From: Sutcliffiella rhizosphaerae
GTDB lineage: Bacteria > Bacillota > Bacilli > Bacillales > Bacillaceae_I
Assembly (NCBI RefSeq): GCF_917563925.1
Contig: NZ_CAKJTJ010000018.1
Location: 1-64,000 of the forward strand
Direction of reading: 5' to 3'
Length of the DNA: 64,000 nt
Below the pieces are notes generated by a model, which worked only from the letters and a program-made list of their open reading frames with translations, ran no database searches and was not told the DNA's origin. This document shows, piece by piece, positions 7,683 to 15,933 of the stretch (positions are counted from its first letter, which is position 1; every line of letters starts with the position of its first letter). The position numbers and the translations under genes were made by a program.

Positions 7683-7952
7683 ATGAACAGATTTAGACGG
7701 CCTCATGGAGGGAACTGTTTCCCTGGATATAGATGGTGTGGACCCGGTTGCTCTGGGCCTGGTGCGCCAACAAATGAAGTAGATTCTTGCTGTAAAGCGC
7801 ATGATGAATGTTATCGAAGGTTTGGCCCATCAAGATACTGTGACCAGCTTTTTCAAAATTGCCTCCTTCCAAGAATAAATCGACATAATCAGATGGGTAG
7901 GGATGCGGAGTTATTTTATAAGGCGATGAGGGTTCCAAGAGTTTTTCGGTGA
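7683..7952 (+). CDS. Phospholipase A2-like mini-protein (89 aa)
   Basis: Small basic protein with the calcium-loop/active-site arrangement of the phospholipase A2 superfamily, of the parvovirus-VP1/bacterial type. YRWCGPGCSGPG (residues 16-27) resembles the Ca-binding loop, and a helix DSCCKAHDECY (34-44) holds the catalytic-type His40-Asp41 pair. Seven Cys (13 included) suggest disulfides. There is no N-terminal signal peptide, unusual for a Cys-rich protein acting outside. Start ATG 7683, with GAAGGGAAAG upstream; the frame is open to 7623 but that extension lacks a ribosome binding site. It is followed by a DUF5661 gene. Enzymatic activity is inferred from the motif only. Confidence 0.75.
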   Translation: MNRFRRPHGGNCFPGYRWCGPGCSGPGAPTNEVDSCCKAHDECYRRFGPSRYCDQLFQNCLLPRINRHNQMGRDAELFYKAMRVPRVFR

Positions 7953-8064
7953 TTACGAGAGAAAGGGTCTTAGACAAAATCTGATTCAGGGGGTGTTTAC
8001 CTCTTATGTATGAATCATATTTTCTTTAAGCGGCAGGCTCATGACTTTTTAGGAGTGATTTTTT

Positions 8065-8451
8065 TTGTACTACTTTTATAATCCGTATTTGAACCACTAC
8101 CATAACGGTACTAACAATAGATTGCTTAATCGATATACAACTACCAGACATAGTAGATATAGAACTAATCATTTTGCAATTAGGATAAAATCTTTTTCAA
8201 AAGAAGAGGCTGCAGCAATCGCCGTACTTTTAGGGATTGATTTTAATAAAAGCAAATTTGATTTAGAGGAATTTTGGCTAGGAGTAAATACAGAACTTGA
8301 GCATGGAAGTATAGTCAGCCAAACTAATGTTACAGGAGATGATCCTATTCTAACCGGGAAAATCGCACTTGCTCATCTGAACGAATTTCCTGATTACTAC
8401 AAAAGATTAAAGGTGCTTGAGGAAGAAGCGAAAGCCTTTTGGAATAAATGA
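8065..8451 (+). CDS. DUF5661 family protein with Tyr/Asn/His-rich N-terminus
   Basis: 128 residues. The first 40 are low-complexity, rich in Tyr, Asn, His and Arg (YYFYNPYLNHYHNG), resembling spore-coat-like sequences. The C-terminal part, about residues 44-127, matches the DUF5661 pattern as I know it: ELEHG, DDPILTGKIALAHLNEFPDYY, then a charged helix. TTG start with AGGAGTG exactly seven bases upstream. It lies about 110 bases after the phospholipase-like gene in the same direction. Function unknown; coat or phage-related roles are guesses. Confidence 0.75.
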   Translation: MYYFYNPYLNHYHNGTNNRLLNRYTTTRHSRYRTNHFAIRIKSFSKEEAAAIAVLLGIDFNKSKFDLEEFWLGVNTELEHGSIVSQTNVTGDDPILTGKIALAHLNEFPDYYKRLKVLEEEAKAFWNK

Positions 8452-8542
8452 TGTAGCGTGAACACCCAAAGTTGGAATCGGATTTTTTATAGGGATGATA
8501 GAGATATCATTTTAAACTTGCTTAAAAGCAATTTTCAACCAT

Positions 8543-8592
8543 AAAAAGCCCTTCAAACCTAATCGTTTGAGGGGCTTTACATGTACAAATAT
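8543..8592 (-). terminator. Orphan duplicate of the rpsI terminator
   Basis: On the minus strand this is a hairpin AAAGCCCCTCAAAC/GTTTGAAGGGCTTT followed by TTTT. Over about 50 bases it matches the rpsI terminator at 11298-11345 with only two mismatches, including flanking GTACAAATATT. No minus-strand gene feeds it now. It can also act weakly for the upstream plus-strand gene. It forms a direct repeat around 2.75 kb of accessory DNA. Confidence 0.8.
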
Positions 8593-8758
8593 TTAGGTCG
8601 TAGTATTTTTTCTATCTATGCCTTTTATAAAATAGTATCTATTTAAAGTCTTTTAATCATGGAGCTTATTTAATTAAGCACCTTAGTTTTAGTGTAAAAA
8701 AAGTTACAAGAAATGGAAGAGTATACTGATGTGATGAAACTATAAAGGAGAATAAATA

Positions 8759-9200
8759 ATGGAATTACTAATTAATTACTTGTACAGACAGAAGAGTCAA
8801 TATCCATTATAAGCAGGTCTGAGGAATATGAGATGGGTCCCATATAAATAGGTACTTAGAAGACCTAAAAAAAGACTCTACGCTTTTAGGTTGGGGTGTA
8901 TGGTTTGTATTAGATTAAGAAAATAACCATAATATATGGGATATTGGTTTTAAGGGCAAACCTAATTCAGAAAGCACTGTTGAAATCGGATATGGAATCG
9001 TACCTTCCGCACAAGGTAAGGGATATGCAACTGAAGCAGTTCAAAAACTTGTAGAATGGGCTCTTTCAAATAAAAATGTAACTAAGATAGTTGCTGAATG
9101 TCTTAATGATAACGTACCTTCAATGAGAGTCCTAGAAAAGTTACAGATGAAGAGAATTGGTTCACAAAAAAGTATGTTAAATTGGCAATTGGAAAAATAA
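8759..9200 (+). pseudogene. Decayed GNAT family N-acetyltransferase
   Basis: A clear GNAT fold can be read only by crossing lesions. The 3' half encodes WDIGFKGKPNSESTVEIGYG, IVPSAQGKGYATEAVQKL (acetyl-CoA loop Q-x-x-G-x-A type) and NVPSMRVLEKL. Upstream there is an in-frame TAA after VLD. A one-base loss near 8837 in GGTCCCATA is evident, since a restored C gives MGPHINRYLEDL. Another shift lies nearer the start. An ATG at 8759 keeps a good AAAGGAG site. Homologues would be RimJ/RimL-type acetyltransferases. The gene is surely inactive as a full protein; a short C-terminal fragment could still be made. Confidence 0.75.
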
Positions 9201-9396
9201 TCTTTTTAGTCTTGATACAAGTAAGACACGCTAGTAATAGCACGTCTTAGTGTGTAGACAAGATGCTAGTGAATGAGACTTAAGTGCTAATTAATTTGAG
9301 ACGAGTATTACACTCTAATTAAACATGCCGATATAATTACTATCGAGTATACGTATGTATCATCGGTCCATAACATCTTAAAAGGGGGTTCCACAA
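9201..9396 (+). promoter_or_regulatory. Upstream region of the chemoreceptor with possible sigma-D -10
   Basis: GCCGATAT at 9327-9334 is an exact match to the sigma-D -10 element that drives motility and chemotaxis genes in Bacillus. The -35 position (about 9308-9311) is poor against TAAA, so the promoter is only likely. The region also has an imperfect hairpin TAAGAC..GTCTTA near 9226-9251. There is no ORF here. Confidence 0.5.
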
Positions 9397-11130
9397 ATGA
9401 AGTCACTTAAACTAAAATTAATTAGTATGTCTCTGTTATTGCTCGCCGTACCAAGTCTTATTATTGGCATCGTCGGATATGTCAACGCCAAAGACAGCCT
9501 TAATGGTTTAGGCCAGACCAATCTCAAAAACGGGGTTGAGATGGCAATCCAAATGATCGATTCACTTGATCTGGAAGTAAAAGCAGGAAATTTATCAATA
9601 GAGGAAGCACAGGAAAGAGTCAAAACCTATTTAATCGGACCAAAAATGGAAGAAGGGAAACGTGACATTACGAGTCCGGTAGACCTTGGCGAACACGGGT
9701 ATTTCTTGGTATATGATGAAGAAGGCCTTGAAGTTGCCCATCCAACGCTTGAAGGGATAAATGTCTGGGACGTAAAGGATATTGACGGAAATCTTATTGT
9801 CCAGGAACAAATCAAAATAGGAAAATCTGGTGGGGGATTTTATACATATAAATGGGCTCTTCCAAGTGATCCGGACACAGTAGCGGAGAAAATAAGCTAT
9901 AATAAGCTAGAACCGAATTGGGGCTGGATTGTCAGTGCAGGAACATATAAGATGGATTTTAATGCTGCCGCCACCAATCTGCTGACTTTGCTTGCTATTA
10001 CCCTTGGTGCTGCTCTGCTAATTGGAGCCTTCATCACATATCTTTTTTCAAAGCATCTTGCCGATCCAATCATTGAAATAACAAATCAGGTCAAAGAAGT
10101 TGCTGATGGCAATCTCGCTATAGAATTGAAAGAGCTTAAACGAAACGATGAGATTGGCCATCTTGTAAGCGGTTTCTCGTTAATGGTGAACAGCTTGAAG
10201 CATTTGATCGGAAGAGTAGAACAATCAATATCCGAAATCGGACTAACTTCTGACAATCTAAGCGCCATTTCTGAAGAGACAAACGCAGCTGGGGAAGAAA
10301 TCAGCCGGGCTATCGAAGAAATCTCCAAAGGATCCATTCAACAAGCATCCGAGACAGAGGAAACAAACCAGATTACCCTTTCATTAACTTCCCAAATTGA
10401 AAGCTTACATTCAAAAAACAAAAATATGCTGTCTGCTTCGAAAGACGCGCAGAATTCAAATACAACTGGTCTTGATTCAGTAGAACAGCTTAAAATGACA
10501 TCCGAGCACAGTCAAATACTGATCAATGGAGTTCAGGAAGTGATCACTGGGCTTTTAAATAAAGTGAAGGAAATCGAAACAATCCTTGGAACGATCAATG
10601 AAGTTTCAGACCAGACCAACTTGCTAGCATTAAACGCAAGTATCGAAGCTGCTAGAGCAGGTGAACACGGAAAAGGATTTGCTGTCGTAGCAGAAGAAGT
10701 AAGAAAACTGGCTGAACAAACATCTTCCGCAACAGAAAAAGTCCGCGCGACACTGACGGGAATTGAAAATGAAACAAGTATAGTTAACAAAGAGATGGAA
10801 AAAACTGCTGAGATAGTCAGAGAACAAAGCGATGCCGTAGCTGGAACGGAAGCATCCTTTAAAATGATTGCCTCTTCTATTGATAATATTTATGGGGCAA
10901 TCGAGGAAGTCAATGAAGAAATGCAAGGCCTTACTGCTGCTAAAGAGCAATTCACAACATCAATTGAACACATAGCAGCCATCAGCCAGGAAACTGCAGC
11001 TTCCACTGAAGAGGTGACAGCCTCCATAGAAGAGCAGCAAAGAGCTATTCAAGTCGTTTCAGAATCAGCTACCTCATTGAATGAAGAAATTTCCGACTTA
11101 AAGAATGCGATCAACTATTTCAAATTATAG
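9397..11130 (+). CDS. Methyl-accepting chemotaxis protein with single Cache domain
   Basis: 577 residues. TM1 about 7-28; extracellular single-Cache sensor about 33-185 ([16 protein letters not shown] and [11 protein letters not shown] are typical); TM2 about 193-217; HAMP about 217-272; cytoplasmic signalling coiled coil to the end. The conserved hairpin tip is [20 protein letters not shown] (402-421). Small-molecule, often carboxylate, ligands are usual for such Cache receptors, but the ligand cannot be read. The start ATG has AAAGGGGG upstream. It is a stand-alone receptor, not next to che genes, within the block flanked by duplicated terminators, so it was probably acquired or moved here. 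Confidence 0.93.
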   Translation: MKSLKLKLISMSLLLLAVPSLIIGIVGYVNAKDSLNGLGQTNLKNGVEMAIQMIDSLDLEVKAGNLSIEEAQERVKTYLIGPKMEEGKRDITSPVDLGEHGYFLVYDEEGLEVAHPTLEGINVWDVKDIDGNLIVQEQIKIGKSGGGFYTYKWALPSDPDTVAEKISYNKLEPNWGWIVSAGTYKMDFNAAATNLLTLLAITLGAALLIGAFITYLFSKHLADPIIEITNQVKEVADGNLAIELKELKRNDEIGHLVSGFSLMVNSLKHLIGRVEQSISEIGLTSDNLSAISEETNAAGEEISRAIEEISKGSIQQASETEETNQITLSLTSQIESLHSKNKNMLSASKDAQNSNTTGLDSVEQLKMTSEHSQILINGVQEVITGLLNKVKEIETILGTINEVSDQTNLLALNASIEAARAGEHGKGFAVVAEEVRKLAEQTSSATEKVRATLTGIENETSIVNKEMEKTAEIVREQSDAVAGTEASFKMIASSIDNIYGAIEEVNEEMQGLTAAKEQFTTSIEHIAAISQETAASTEEVTASIEEQQRAIQVVSESATSLNEEISDLKNAINYFKL

Positions 11131-11160
11131 TTACATAAGTGATCCATGTATCCGAACAAA

Positions 11161-11191
11161 AAAAGAGGCAGATAACCAGCTGCCTCTTTTT
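11161..11191 (+). terminator. Terminator of the chemoreceptor gene
   Basis: Stem GAGGCAG/CTGCCTC with flanking A/T extension, 8-base loop, followed by TTTTTTTTTG, 30 bases after the stop codon. Confidence 0.9.
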
Positions 11192-11297
11192 TTGTTCCCT
11201 TTTGTTCAATAATCCTTCTTAGACTGACCTTCCCCGTGTATAGAATAAGGGCTTGGTTACTTTTGTGCAGTTTTGGTCAAAAACGATTTTTCACATT

Positions 11298-11345
11298 AAA
11301 AAAGCCCTTCAAACCTAATCGTTTGAGGGGCTTTAAACGTACAAA
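11298..11345 (-). terminator. Terminator of rplM-rpsI
   Basis: Minus-strand hairpin AAAGCCCCTCAAAC/GTTTGAAGGGCTTT, loop GATTAG-like, then TTTTTT, directly after rpsI. A second copy is at 8543-8592. Confidence 0.9.
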
Positions 11346-11347
11346 TA

Positions 11348-11740
11348 TTAACGTTTTGAGAACTGAGGTGCACGACGTGCGCCTTTAAGTCCGTATTTTT
11401 TACGCTCTTTCATACGTGCGTCACGAGTTAGTAGACCAGCACGTTTTAGGGAAGCACGGAACTCAGGATCTGCTTGTAATAAAGCACGAGCGATTCCGTG
11501 ACGGATAGCACCAGCTTGACCAGTGTATCCTCCACCATTAACGTTTACTAATACATCGTAGTTACCTTCTGTTTCCGTAACTGCCAATGGTTGTTTAACT
11601 ACATTACGTAGCGCTTCGAATGGAATATAGTTTTCGATTTCACGATCGTTGATTACGATTTGTCCGTTACCAGGAACTAGACGTACACGCGCAACGGAGC
11701 TTTTACGACGACCAGTGCCGTAGTATTGTACTTGTGCCAA
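11348..11740 (-). CDS. rpsI: 30S ribosomal protein S9
   Basis: 130 residues, full length, ending in the universally conserved [17 protein letters not shown] tail whose terminal Arg contacts P-site tRNA. The start is TTG 11740, with AAGGAGGG eight bases upstream. It follows rplM after 20 bases in the usual L13-S9 pair, and transcription ends at the terminator just beyond. Confidence 0.97.
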   Translation of the reverse strand: MAQVQYYGTGRRKSSVARVRLVPGNGQIVINDREIENYIPFEALRNVVKQPLAVTETEGNYDVLVNVNGGGYTGQAGAIRHGIARALLQADPEFRASLKRAGLLTRDARMKERKKYGLKGARRAPQFSKR

Positions 11741-11760
11741 AGTTATACCCTCCTTAATAA

Positions 11761-12198
11761 TTAACCGCGAAGTTCGTAAACTTCAGGTTGTTGTGCTTGA
11801 TGTGGATGTTCGTTTCCAGCATACACATTTAATTTTTTGTATTGTTGGCGTCCAAGACTTCCTTTTGGAAGCATGCCTTTGATTGCTAGTTCTAACATCT
11901 TTGTAGGATAGTTAGTACGCATTTCTAGAGCCGTTCTTTGTTTTAATCCACCTGGGTGCATTGTGTGACGGTAGTAGATCTTACCGTTTAACTTGTTACC
12001 AGTTAGATGAATTTTTTCTGCATTGATAATGATTACATGATCTCCAGTGTCTACGTTTGGAGTGTAAGTTGGTTTATGTTTACCACGTAAAATGGATGCA
12101 ACTTCACTTGCAAGACGACCTAAAGTTTGACCTTCAGCGTCAACCACGTACCATTTACGATTTACTTCGCTAGCTTTCGCCATAAACGTTGTACGCAT
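11761..12198 (-). CDS. rplM: 50S ribosomal protein L13
   Basis: 145 residues, the B. subtilis length, with [18 protein letters not shown] and the [10 protein letters not shown] core. ATG 12198 follows AGGAGG by nine bases. It is preceded by its own promoter and a structured leader, so L13 and S9 can be made independently of the upstream truA/ecf genes. Confidence 0.97.
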   Translation of the reverse strand: MRTTFMAKASEVNRKWYVVDAEGQTLGRLASEVASILRGKHKPTYTPNVDTGDHVIIINAEKIHLTGNKLNGKIYYRHTMHPGGLKQRTALEMRTNYPTKMLELAIKGMLPKGSLGRQQYKKLNVYAGNEHPHQAQQPEVYELRG

Positions 12199-12244
12199 TT
12201 ATATTTCCCTCCTAAAAAATAAAACTTTAATTTTCAATTGTTCA

Positions 12245-12311
12245 TATATTTTATTCAACACGATGAAACACTTCCGGGGCTTTATCGTGGGGTTAAAATA
12301 CATACCATGTG
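12245..12311 (-). promoter_or_regulatory. L13 leader (ribosomal protein autoregulatory RNA)
   Basis: The rplM 5' leader contains a hairpin CACGAT (12284-12289 on minus) paired with ATCGTG (12259-12264) around a CCCCGGAAG loop, flanked by AT-rich segments that can also pair. Position and form fit the L13 leader known upstream of rplM in Bacillaceae, thought to let L13 control its own synthesis. The binding protein is inferred. Confidence 0.65.
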
Positions 12312-12313
12312 AT

Positions 12314-12342
12314 ATCTTATATCTTTTTGCTCCGAATGTCAA
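12314..12342 (-). promoter_or_regulatory. rplM-rpsI promoter
   Basis: Minus-strand -35 TTGACA (12337-12342), 17-base spacer, -10 TAAGAT (12314-12319), located just after truA and before the L13 leader. Confidence 0.7.
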
Positions 12343-12360
12343 GAAAATGTTACACCAGGA

Positions 12361-13107
12361 TTAGTTGTCATTATAATGTACTTCCCACAAGTATAATCCG
12401 TGTGCTGGCGCTGTTTTTCCGGCCTCTTTTCTGTTTGTTGCAGCAAGGATAGATGGGATATCTGTTGGTAATTTTTTACCTTGACCAATTTCAAGAATCG
12501 TACCGACAATAATTCGAACCATGTTGTACAAAAATCCGTTCCCAACAATTCGAAACTCTAATTCATTTCCCTCCAAAACAGCTTCGAGGGAATAGATATG
12601 TCTTGTTTTATCCTCTACTTCTGTTTTTGCAGAACAGAAGCTCGTAAAGTCATGTTCTCCAATGAAAAAGGGACAGGCTTCTTGTATCGCTTCTATGTTT
12701 AATGGATATGGATAGTGATACACATGGTCCCGACGGAATACATCGAAGTTTTCGGCAAGGTCCAGTTTATATCGGTATTCTTTTTTTACTACTTCAAAGC
12801 GTGCATGAAAAGAACCATCTACCTTCTCTACCCGCTTCACCCAAATATCATTTGGCAGGTTAGCGTTCAACGCTTTCTGCCATGCTTGTTCAGCAATGGT
12901 TAAAACAGAGTCGAAATGAAGTACTTGTCCTTCCGCGTGGACACCAGCATCTGTTCTACCTGATGCGTAAACTTTTATCTCCGCACCTTTATGGATACGA
13001 GATAATGCTTTTTGTATTTCTAGTTGAACTGTTCGCTTTTCCTTTTGGATTTGATAGCCTTCAAACCGTGCTCCATCATAGGCAATGGTACATTTATATC
13101 TATTCAT
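12361..13107 (-). CDS. truA: tRNA pseudouridine(38-40) synthase TruA
   Basis: 248 residues from ATG 13107, which has GGAG nine bases upstream; the longer open frame to 13197 overlaps ecfT and is not used. The catalytic Asp lies in the SGRTDAGVHA motif, with the RYKLDL and NGFLYNMVRI motifs of TruA. It modifies the anticodon stem-loop of many tRNAs. It starts 14 bases after ecfT and is probably cotranscribed with the ECF genes. Confidence 0.96.
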   Translation of the reverse strand: MNRYKCTIAYDGARFEGYQIQKEKRTVQLEIQKALSRIHKGAEIKVYASGRTDAGVHAEGQVLHFDSVLTIAEQAWQKALNANLPNDIWVKRVEKVDGSFHARFEVVKKEYRYKLDLAENFDVFRRDHVYHYPYPLNIEAIQEACPFFIGEHDFTSFCSAKTEVEDKTRHIYSLEAVLEGNELEFRIVGNGFLYNMVRIIVGTILEIGQGKKLPTDIPSILAATNRKEAGKTAPAHGLYLWEVHYNDN

Positions 13108-13121
13108 CGCATCTATCTCCA

Positions 13122-13916
13122 TTATGTTCGTATGAGGAACAATATAAACGTGAGGGCAGCGAGGACAAGCATTAAGGCTGTATCCTTCATCTGCCACTTT
13201 AGCAGGCGATATTTTGTACGCCCTTCTCCACCTTTATAGCCTCTGGATTCCATGGCGGTAGCAAGCTCCTCCGCCCGTTTAAAAGCGCTGATAAACAATG
13301 GGACTAGTAACGGCACTAAAGCCTTCACACGCTCTTTAAGCGGCCCTACAGTGAAGTCTGCGCCCCTTGCACTTTGCGCTTTCATGATTTTATCCGTCTC
13401 TTGCATTAATGTTGGAATGAAACGAAGAGAAATCGACATCATCAGTGCCAATTCATGTACAGGCACACCGATCTTTTTGAACGGTCCAAACAACGTTTCC
13501 ATCCCATCTGTCACCGCAATCGGTGTTGTCGTTAACGTTAGCAGAGTAGTAATCGTAATTAAAAATAAAAAGCGGAGTGAGATAAATATCGCTTGTATAA
13601 TTCCTTCTTCATATACTTGAATAAATCCTAATTCAAATAATAATGTCCCTTCTTTTGTCAAAAACACATGAAACACCATCGTAAAAGCAATAATCCATAT
13701 AATCGGCTTTAATCCCTTTAAGATGAATGTAACAGGTATTCTAGTAAGCAATACGACAGAGAGTGTGAATATAGCTAGCGATAGGTAACCCCACACGTTA
13801 TTGGCAAGAAAGACGATAATGACAAAGATAAATACTAACAAAAGTTTAGCTCTCGGATCCATTCGGTGTATAAGTGACGTTCCTGGGACATATCTACCGA
13901 TTATTAAGTTGTTCAT
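13122..13916 (-). CDS. ecfT: ECF transporter transmembrane component EcfT
   Basis: 264 residues from ATG 13916 (an in-frame ATG at 13940 would overlap ecfA2 further). It has about five membrane helices and the two short coupling-helix signatures, SARGAD and ESRGY, whose Arg residues contact the ATPases. It forms the shared energising module with EcfA1 and EcfA2 that powers many vitamin-binding S components encoded elsewhere. Its start overlaps the ecfA2 stop, indicating translational coupling. Confidence 0.94.
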   Translation of the reverse strand: MNNLIIGRYVPGTSLIHRMDPRAKLLLVFIFVIIVFLANNVWGYLSLAIFTLSVVLLTRIPVTFILKGLKPIIWIIAFTMVFHVFLTKEGTLLFELGFIQVYEEGIIQAIFISLRFLFLITITTLLTLTTTPIAVTDGMETLFGPFKKIGVPVHELALMMSISLRFIPTLMQETDKIMKAQSARGADFTVGPLKERVKALVPLLVPLFISAFKRAEELATAMESRGYKGGEGRTKYRLLKWQMKDTALMLVLAALTFILFLIRT

Positions 13917-14785
13917 TCTATGCTCTGCCCCCTTTTCCATCGGGAAGCGATCGTTCTGGCCACATCATCAATCGTCAAGCAAACTTCTTCAAAGTCTTGA
14001 TTAGTACGTCTCCCTAGCTCTTGCATGAAGAGTACAGTTTCCGGAACATCTAATCCTAACTTTTGTAATTCTTTTGGTTGTGAAAAAATAGCTGTTGGCG
14101 TACCTTCCATTCCAACGGTTCCGTTATTCATGACGACGATCGAATCGGCATACTTAGCGGCATCCTCCATACTATGAGTAACCAGTATGGTAGTGAGCCC
14201 CTGTTCCTTATGCAGCTTATAAAATAGGTCCATTATTTCTTTGCGTCCTCTTGGATCTAAACCTGCAGTAGGCTCATCCAATACAAGAACCTCGGGCTGC
14301 ATCGCCAAGACACCAGCTATCGCTACCCGGCGCATTTGCCCACCACTTAAATCAAAAGGAGAAGATTCCCAATACTTTTCCGGAAAACCTACTTTTTCAA
14401 GTGCTTCATATGCACGCTTCTTTGCTTCCTTTTCTGGAACCCCAAAGTTTAGCGGTCCAAAACAAACATCCTTTACTACTGTTTCGTCAAACAGCTGATG
14501 TTCGGGAAACTGAAAAACGATGCCTACCTTCTTTCGGACAGATTTAATTTGCTTCTCTTTTTTATTCGCTTCTAGGGTAATATCCCCAATTTGAATCGTT
14601 CCCTTAGTTGGACGTAGCAGTCCGTTTAAGTGCTGCAGCAGCGTTGATTTCCCTGAACCTGTATGTCCAATAACAGCAGTGTAGGAATGATTTTGTATCG
14701 TAAGATCTATGTCAAACAATGCTACTCTTTCAAAAGGGGTATTTGCCTGATATCGATGTTCTAATTCTTTAATGGTAATTTGCAT
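13913..14785 (-). CDS. ecfA2: ECF transporter ATPase EcfA2
   Basis: 290 residues. ABC ATPase with Walker A GHTGSGKST (40-48), Q-loop VFQFPEHQLF, signature LSGGQMRR, Walker B VLVLDEPTAGLDP and switch His in VTHSMED. The C-terminal extension is typical of the cobalt/ECF ATPases. It overlaps ecfA1 by 25 bases at its start and ecfT by 4 at its end. It acts as a heterodimer with EcfA1 on the cytoplasmic face. Confidence 0.95.
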   Translation of the reverse strand: MQITIKELEHRYQANTPFERVALFDIDLTIQNHSYTAVIGHTGSGKSTLLQHLNGLLRPTKGTIQIGDITLEANKKEKQIKSVRKKVGIVFQFPEHQLFDETVVKDVCFGPLNFGVPEKEAKKRAYEALEKVGFPEKYWESSPFDLSGGQMRRVAIAGVLAMQPEVLVLDEPTAGLDPRGRKEIMDLFYKLHKEQGLTTILVTHSMEDAAKYADSIVVMNNGTVGMEGTPTAIFSQPKELQKLGLDVPETVLFMQELGRRTNQDFEEVCLTIDDVARTIASRWKRGQSIE

Positions 14786-15594
14786 AGCTCGTCCATCAGC
14801 CTTTCCCTGTTCGTTGGAGTATGTTCAAATTCTACACCCAGTGCTTTCAGTTTATTTGCCAAAAGAATAGGAAAAGGTAAATCGAGGCCAATTTCCACCA
14901 GCTTTTCTCCTAATAGAAAAATCTCATCTGGTGTACCTTCTGCAAATACTTCCCCTTCATTCAACACTATAATCCTGTCCGCTCTAGCTGCTTCTTCCAG
15001 GTCATGTGTGATGGATATAACAGTTACCCCTTCTTTTCTCCGTAAGTCCTCAATTGTCTGTATCACTTCTTTACGACCTAGAGGATCTAACATACTTGTG
15101 GCTTCATCGAGAATAATAACAGACGGCCTCAACGCAATTAGCCCAGCGATGGCTACACGTTGCTTTTGCCCCCCTGAGAGCTGATGTGGCTCTTGGGTTA
15201 AAAAAGATTCCATCCCTACTTTTTGAATTCCATCTGCCACGCGGGAAACCATTTCTTCGCGCGGGATACCAATATTTTCTAAACCAAACGCAACATCATC
15301 CTCTACGGTTGAACCAACAAACTGGTTATCTGGGTTTTGAAAAACCATTCCAACTAGTTTTCGAATATCCCATATGGATTCTTCCGAGAGTTCAACACCT
15401 TGTACATGTACGGTACCATCTGTTGGTAGCTGCAGCCCGTTAAGAATGCGAGCAAGCGTCGATTTTCCTGAACCGTTATGTCCGACAATGGCAGTCCATT
15501 GTCCTTGCTCTATTGCCAAGTCTATGTTTTTAAGGGTGACCTCTTCCTGGTTTGGATACCGAAAGTGTAACCCCTTTACCTCTATGATGGCCAT
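14761..15594 (-). CDS. ecfA1: ECF transporter ATPase EcfA1
   Basis: 277 residues. Walker A GHNGSGKST (38-46), Q-loop VFQNPDNQF, signature LSGGQKQR (139-146), Walker B IILDEATS and switch ITHDLEE. It is the first gene of the ecfA1-ecfA2-ecfT-truA set. In B. subtilis these genes directly follow rplQ; here a 340-base gap with a strong rplQ terminator separates them, so this set should have its own promoter. Confidence 0.95.
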   Translation of the reverse strand: MAIIEVKGLHFRYPNQEEVTLKNIDLAIEQGQWTAIVGHNGSGKSTLARILNGLQLPTDGTVHVQGVELSEESIWDIRKLVGMVFQNPDNQFVGSTVEDDVAFGLENIGIPREEMVSRVADGIQKVGMESFLTQEPHQLSGGQKQRVAIAGLIALRPSVIILDEATSMLDPLGRKEVIQTIEDLRRKEGVTVISITHDLEEAARADRIIVLNEGEVFAEGTPDEIFLLGEKLVEIGLDLPFPILLANKLKALGVEFEHTPTNRERLMDELCKLPLKN

Positions 15595-15823
15595 ACCACG
15601 ATCAAGCTCCTCTCTTCTCTACTAACTATCTCTTCTTTGATTTCCGCTGCATGCGCTCGCTTCCATCAATCTTCTGTCAAATTGTAAATGAGATACTAAT
15701 AACTTTTCAAGTATTATCGGTTTCTAGCTTTTGAGTAGCGTGCAAGTCATGTAGCGGTTTGCGATGATCCATTTCTCACAACCGCTACGAAGAATCAACC
15801 TTTAACATATTCAAAGACAAAAA
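15595..15823. promoter_or_regulatory. Intergenic region upstream of ecfA1 with 9-bp inverted repeat
   Basis: A perfect inverted repeat GTAGCGGTT (15751-15759)/AACCGCTAC (15780-15788) with 20 bases between. It has no U-tract on either side, so it is not a terminator. It lies in the 5' region of ecfA1 and may be an operator or leader hairpin. No gene and no clear complete promoter was seen. Confidence 0.4.
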
Positions 15824-15866
15824 AATAAAGGGCATAGATCAGTCATTACAACTGTCCGCCCTTATT
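15824..15866 (-). terminator. Terminator of the alpha operon (after rplQ)
   Basis: Minus-strand AATAAGGGC pairs with GCCCTTTATT, with an inner CAGT/ACTG extension, then TTTTTTTG. It closes the rpsM-rpsK-rpoA-rplQ transcription unit. Confidence 0.85.
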
Positions 15867-15933
15867 TGACTGATTGATTTCGAGGTTAAAAGGGCGTTTC
15901 CGCACTTTCAACTTCTAATTCAATAGATTGGAA

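Noticed and set aside
7693-7977. Minus-strand 94-codon ORF opposite the phospholipase-like gene
   Set aside because: No family features and no ribosome binding site; the plus strand holds conserved Cys/His/Asp motifs.
9226-9251. Hairpin TAAGAC..GTCTTA as a terminator for the GNAT remnant
   Set aside because: The stem has an internal mismatch and no following T-run.
5515-11300. Insertion sequence or phage explanation for the accessory stretch
   Set aside because: I see no transposase, integrase or terminal inverted repeats; only the duplicated terminator points to an insertion.
13108-13197. truA start at 13197
   Set aside because: It would overlap ecfT; ATG 13107 has a ribosome binding site and matches the start of the TruA domain.
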